Assembly: GCA_034509495.1 (NCBI GenBank)
Contig: CM067507.1
Coordinates: 16,369,950-16,433,949, forward strand
Origin: Acestrorhynchus altus
Taxonomy: Eukaryota > Chordata > Actinopteri > Characiformes > Acestrorhynchidae
DNA: 64,000 bases
Direction of reading: 5' to 3'
In this document: piece by piece, positions 59,264 to 64,000 of the stretch
Numbering within the stretch: position 1 is the stretch's first letter
Layout of the letters: every line of letters begins with the position of its first letter
Notes under the pieces: generated by a model
Told to the model about the DNA's origin: nothing
The model's input: only the letters and a program-made list of their open reading frames with translations
The model's database searches: none
Translations under genes and position numbers: made by a program

Positions 59264-59266
<3 letters not shown>
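58404..59266. other. Unannotated AT-rich DNA
   Basis: No gene or recognised repeat is visible in this stretch. Confidence 0.3.

Positions 59267-59319
<53 letters not shown>
59267..59319. repeat. (GT)26 microsatellite
   Basis: A pure GT run, just 5' of a TTAA-family copy. Confidence 0.96.
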
Positions 59320-59323
<4 letters not shown>

Positions 59324-59337
59324 AGTGCTTCGAGACA

Positions 59338-59829
59338 ATTCTTCATTTGACATGTAAATATTAACAAAATTAAAATATTTGCAAGACTTTGGCCACCATT
59401 TTGATCAATAATTTACTTGTACCTCCATTTTTAGTTTATATGTTGTTTTATTTATTTATTTTTCCTAGTAGTACTAAAACAAGAGATCCTGTTAGAAACC
59501 CTGAATTTTGATGAGTTATAGAACAGTGACATCCCTAGCCCCACCCCTCTCACTAGTCACTCAGAGTCTGCATGCAGGTTTTTGCATGTGGACAGAGCAG
59601 TAAACATGTACCAGAAGGTTCCTTTGGCATTTAAACTGGGATTTAATTCAGTTAATTCAATTGAATTTTAGCTGGTTTTAGCTCATTGATAATTCCTCAC
59701 CCAAAGTTGACAGGGTAAGTCTTGTAGTTTGTTATGTGTGTCATGTCTACAGGTTACTCTGTTCCTGAGATATAAAGCTTAGAATACTTGGATGTAACTG
59801 CCCCCAAAGTGCGGATCACGGGTTGTTAA
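59338..59829 (+). mobile_element. TTAA-family repeat, copy 8 (3' part)
   Basis: It has 'cttcatttgacatgtaaata', 'gtctgcatgcaggt', 'gcatttaaactgggatttaa', 'tctacaggttactctg' and the tail 'gcggatcacgggttgttaa', which ends at TTAA (59826-59829). The 5' head is missing. Confidence 0.75.
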
Positions 59830-62335
59830 AATCAGGTACAACATACTAAAACGTACAAGGTTACAAGGTCAGCAATTCAATTGTATGTCTTTGTTTATTT
59901 ACTGATATCATTTATGTATTTTCAAATTCTGTCCACAGTCTCAATACAAACCCACCAACATGTATTGAGGAATGCCCTGGTATAAAAGGCACATGACACA
60001 GCTGAGATTTGAACCCTCCCTGGAATGCCACAAATGACCCATTAAAAAAATATCCAGTAAAAAGAAAAAGATTAAAAACAAATATTTTAACTCATTACGT
60101 ATTAGGAATTTCAAATGAGGTCTTACATGAGTGGTAGACATTCTTGCAATGAGTCAAAGACATACTCTGACAGGACAAGGAAATGAAAAATGGTTATCAA
60201 AGCCCAGGAGATCACATGTTCCCACTAAAAGTGTCATGAAGAGAAAGTTCTTGCTTCATAGAGTAACCACTGCAGGTCAACCTGTACTTAATATATATGT
60301 AAATGAATTTGGAACCAGTGTTCAGGAACTGTTGCTTCTGGACATTGCCGGGTTTCCAAACCATTTCAACTGACAAAAGGTTGTTCATTGGTAATAAAAT
60401 GATTGATAAGAAAACTCTCACTGAAACCTTAAAATATTGCATTTCGGTTAGTAATGCATTAATATAATGAATGGAATCAATGTAAAATTTCAACATTTGT
60501 TAATTTTGTTTACTAATGGGCCAAAGAAAATGGGCTTGTAAGATGTAAGTTGATGGACAGTCTAATAAAGCTGTCACTGAAGAAATCTTTCTTCTTTTTT
60601 CACTTCACATCAAATATATGAGGAAAATTAAATTGATGCTACTTGACTTTTATGACAGATTTAGCAAAATGAATAAAATAAATATACAGACACACACTCA
60701 TGACATGCACAACCTTTCAATGTGTTTAATAAGATTTGACATTTCCCAGTATTTATCATTAATTGTGTATTGTTCATTAAGTTCATTATAAAGAGTCTTG
60801 CCCGCCTGCTTTCATTTTTAAAAGTGTTCTAGGTCTGTACCCATAGCACAAAAGAAAATGAAAGCAGCTGCACTCCTTTTTTATTAATTTGTCTCCTGGT
60901 TTATTTTTGAAAGAGGCAGAAGGAAAGAACAACAGCAAGAGTGAATACCTCAAAGGAGTCAGTGTTCTGCAAAACAAGCTAAATAAACTGCATTGACCTC
61001 TAATGTTTGGCCATGAAAAATGGGAACTATTAGTCTGCCCTCACAGCTCTTTCTGAAGCGCAGTCACTCTGACACAGGCTTTTGGATTCAAAATGCTGAT
61101 GGGTTGCCATGGTTTGCATACATCCCCCTCAAACAGCACACAGCTAATACAGAAGGTTAAGTGGTTGAGGAGAATAATGACGCTATTTGTTACAATAATG
61201 TCCCTTGTGGTCATATTTATTCTGCATGCATTCCTGTTTAAGAAGATTGGATCATTAATAGTTACCTTTTCTACCAGATGTATGGATGGAGATATTTGCT
61301 ATCATAATGTTATTACTGTGGCTTCTGCCATTATATTTAGGAGAGCTGTGTTCATTCACATTTGGTCTCTGAAGGTCAAAGCAATCATTTTATTAAACCA
61401 AGTGCTTCTTCTCCTCAGGTGAATCTGAATGAAAACAGCAATCTAAAATTAACCAATACTATTTCCAGTTTCAGCATGACAATGGCTTAATTGTTGCAAG
61501 TGGAACAGATTGCACTTTGGAAAATTACAGAATGATTTGTGGTTAGATCATCATAAGATTTAACAATAAATGGCAATTTTATTCAGCATTGTGCCACCTC
61601 GGCTGTCCCACAGAATGGACACCAGGCTTGAACCAACCTTGAACCTTGAGCTAATTGTTAATGATAACAAAATATCAATGACAGTAAAAAATAGTGTCCA
61701 TTTAAAAAATGTTGCATAAACAAGTTCTGTCAATTTAATGAACTCAACAGTGTTTGAACCAGTGTGCTGAATTCAACAGTAATAAATAAATAATTGCATT
61801 GAAGAATTAAAGTTAACAAAAAAAAAAAAACATTCAGAATTTAGTACAACTTAAAGCTGACACCCATTACAGTAAGAATGCTTAAGCCATAAAATAAAAA
61901 AACATAATAAAATTGTAAATATGTAGTACTTACAAATAACACATACATTGTTACTTAAATGGGTGTGCTATTGGCTGCATTTCACATGGTGAAAAAATGT
62001 TTGCGCGACCACTAAGGTTGGCCTTTTGGTTGGGCAAGTTTTCCAAAAGCTTTGTAACCCTAAGTACTTTGATGACTAGTACTTTAGATGGTTGTTAATT
62101 AAGGAGTGTTTCACAAATCTGTGCGTAAAAGTACTACATGATCTTGCTCATAAATTATTCGTAAACCGACCTACTCATTACTCACTAAGTACTCATTAAG
62201 GTCGATTTTGCCTGGAGTTCAGCCACCAAAACCAGAGGCCACCAATTTAGAGGGACAGGGATCCACAAGCTCTATAATAATATTATTATATAATCATAAT
62301 AAAAAAGAAAAAAAGAATAATTGTTATTAATGATG
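59830..62335. other. Unannotated DNA
   Basis: I see no gene. The longest frame, 61093-61422 (109 codons), is rich in hydrophobic residues ('LFVTIMSLVVIFILHAFLF') because the DNA is T-rich; it has no family features. A poly(A) stretch lies near 61820. Confidence 0.3.
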
Positions 62336-62442
62336 ATTATATTATATTATATTATATTATATTATATTATATTATATTATATTATATTATATTATATTAT
62401 ATTATATTATATTATATTATATTTTATTATATTATATTATAT
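62336..62442. repeat. (ATATT)21 microsatellite
   Basis: A pentanucleotide run of about 107 bases with one substitution (TTTTA) near 62423. Confidence 0.96.
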
Positions 62443-62710
62443 ACTTGTCAGTTCACTCCACCCTCATCATAATCCTAATTGTAAAAGTCTTCTTTGCTGA
62501 ACTGAGAAACTACAGCAGAGAATTTTAATAGCATAGAACAGCAGATGCACAGCCCTGCAACAACACAGACAAATGGGTTCTTCAGCTTCCACCTTTATCT
62601 GTTCTAGTAAGTTATTGATTTCAGATTGTGGTATTAGAACTGTTAAACAAAATGACTGATTATGGTAATTAATTAAAAACTGTTATTGTCATATGCAGAA
62701 TGTAACCAGA

Positions 62711-63612
62711 TGTCACATATCTGTCATGTATTTCCTTTCATCTGTTTTCACCGTTTTGCTTTGTAGCACATGGCTGTTTGTTAACAGTCTTGTACCTTTG
62801 CCCTGCCCTGTCATTAGTGTTTTCCACCTGTATATCATTTATAACCCTGCCTGTTTGTAATTTATCTCCAGGTGTTTCTGGTCTTGTCTATGTATTTAAG
62901 TTCCTTTGTTCAGTCAGTCTTTGTCAGCTTTTGTGTTTTGACGTCAGCGTGTGTTACATTGTCTGTGTAACAAATCCTGTCCAAGCTGATCAAATATGGA
63001 CATGACAGGGTTTTTGGGAACCACAAGCTGTTCAGTTATGGGACTGCGGAAGCCTCCAAAAGCCAACACTAGCTGGTGTTGAGTGTCTACTGCAGCGCCA
63101 TCTATGGCATCAGTGGTGACTGTATCTGCTGCATCTGTTCCTGTGGTGTTGGTGGCACCATCAACTCCATCTGTTCCTGTGTCATCAGCGATGGTGTCCA
63201 CTGCATCTATTCCTGTGATGTGCACATTGTCACTCACCACACTTGCTACAGCACCACCACTATCCTCTCCATCTTTGTCAAGGTGCCTGTCAGATCTTCT
63301 GTATTGTGTTCATGTTTAGTCATATCTGTCTTGGTCTTGTTTGCCCAATTCCTCTCCTCCAGGGTTGTCTTATGCACCCCAGTGTTGCACATTGGGGAGG
63401 GGTCTACTGTCACCTTCGTTTTGGTTTCAGTCTCCGCCTTTGCCCCGCCTCGTTATCAGCGTTTTCGTTATCTGTGTATCATTTGTAACCCAGCCCATTT
63501 GTAATTCATCCCCAGGTGTTTCCAGTCTTGTCTATGCATTTAAGTGAGTAATAAATATTCAAACCACTTTGAATACTTCTGCCTCTCATCATCGGCAGAG
63601 TACATCCTGACA
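62711..63612 (+). mobile_element. Complete non-autonomous LTR element, 902 bp
   Basis: It begins TGTCAC and ends CCTGACA. The flanking 5 bases are identical ('ccaga' at 62706-62710 and 63613-63617), so this is an intact insertion with its target duplication. The 5' LTR is 62711 to about 63007, the interior about 63008-63407, and the 3' LTR 63408-63612. Both LTRs share 'atttataaccctgcc' or 'atttgtaacccagcc' versions, then 'ccaggtgttt' and 'cttgtctatg[t/c]atttaag'. The interior of about 400 bases has no gag or pol sequence. It is built of 'catctgttcctgtg'-type repeats and has no stop in one frame by composition only. It resembles the element at 9402-10895 in its LTRs and interior type. Confidence 0.88.
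63392..63407 (+). promoter_or_regulatory. Polypurine tract of the LTR element
   Basis: 'ttggggaggggtctac' lies immediately before the TGTCACC that opens the 3' LTR. This is the position and composition of a polypurine tract, the primer for plus-strand synthesis in LTR retrotransposons. Confidence 0.7.
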
Positions 63613-63617
63613 CCAGA

Positions 63618-64000
63618 CTACTACAATTAGTATCTTTTGTATTTGTAGCATGTCACCCAATACCATACAGTTATGAAAAAAATATTTATGGATAAAGGTC
63701 ATTTAATTGCATTACATTTGCTGAATCAAAGAGAATTCTGTTATCATTTACTATTTCAATTCACTCCACATCATCTCAACAGGGTTTACATCAACAGTGG
63801 TAATAAGCTACTTGTAGGTCCTGTATTGATATTTTAGGATTGTTGGATACTTTATGTATTTTGTAGTCTGCTCCTCGGCTGAACTTAAGCTTGGGCTAAA
63901 CCAACCTGACCTGGCCATGTTGATAGTTCTTTTAAATGTTCTCCACTTGTCATTTATTTTCCATGCAGTGGAATTGCTGATTTCTAATTATTTTTGAGAT
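63618..64000. other. Unannotated AT-rich DNA
   Basis: No gene or recognised repeat is visible to the end of the window. Confidence 0.3.

Noticed and set aside
61093..61422. 109-codon frame with hydrophobic segments
   Set aside because: T-rich DNA gives Leu/Ile/Phe/Val-rich translations by composition; no motif, signal or conservation evidence.
62944..63504. Long frames on both strands rich in Thr/Asp/Val or Ser/Cys
   Set aside because: They come from the repeat-like interior of the 902-bp LTR element.
1..64000. tRNA, rRNA and snRNA genes
   Set aside because: No A/B-box pair with a cloverleaf-compatible arm set, and no rRNA or snRNA core sequence, was seen. A covariance-model scan would be needed to exclude diverged ones.

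Overview
The window looks like non-coding vertebrate DNA, most probably from a teleost fish. It is AT-rich and CpG-poor, it is full of dinucleotide to pentanucleotide microsatellites, and it carries a dense layer of fish-type mobile elements: several Tc1/mariner families, a hAT transposase remnant, Ty3/gypsy-type LTRs, RTE/Rex3-like LINE 3' ends, L2-type tails and several MITEs. Some families (the fold-back MITE with 'cataatgttatgg' ends, and the repeat at 24945-25330) are ones I recall as common in otophysan fishes such as characins, catfishes and electric fishes. That placement is from memory and is tentative. I found no intact protein-coding gene, no tRNA or rRNA gene and no CRISPR array, so this is best read as a gene desert or a large intron.

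Layout. 1-4.8 kb: a minus-strand Ty3/gypsy-like remnant with recognisable degraded LTRs at both ends (about 2290-3935), followed by a decayed Tc1 (4021-4762). 6.4-8.7 kb: two copies of a dispersed family whose 5' end is TTAACCTTTAGAACCCAAGG (called 'TTAA family' here). 9.4-10.9 kb: a short non-autonomous LTR element whose interior is a Pro/Val/Ser-like minisatellite. 11-18.5 kb: a GACCAGC-type MITE, microsatellites, a 14-bp minisatellite, Tc1 ends and L2-type tails. 21-27 kb: a near full-length but deleted Tc1, an antisense Tc1 piece, and a TTAA-family copy split by a Rex3-like LINE. 27-36 kb: mostly unique DNA, with a 23-bp-stem hairpin and a palindromic MITE. 37-40.6 kb: a broken Tc1 ending in a perfect 30-bp palindrome, then a minus-strand hAT (DUF4371/ZMYM1-like) transposase fragment. 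44-48 kb: two solo LTRs, each with an exact 5-bp target-site duplication; the second sits inside a TTAA-family copy. 50-51 kb: a deleted Tc1 carrying a second Tc1-like piece, and a Rex3-like tail. 54.7-55.9 kb: a CpG-rich block unlike its surroundings, the best candidate for a conserved regulatory element. 57.4-59.8 kb: more TTAA-family copies and a small hAT-like MITE with a 9-bp direct repeat. 62.3-63.6 kb: an (ATATT)n microsatellite and a 0.9-kb LTR element with both LTRs, a polypurine tract and a 5-bp target duplication.

The genes do not work together here, because there are none that look alive. What can be read is the history of insertions: which element interrupts which, and the target duplications left behind. 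All family names come from motif recognition by eye; no alignment or database search was run.
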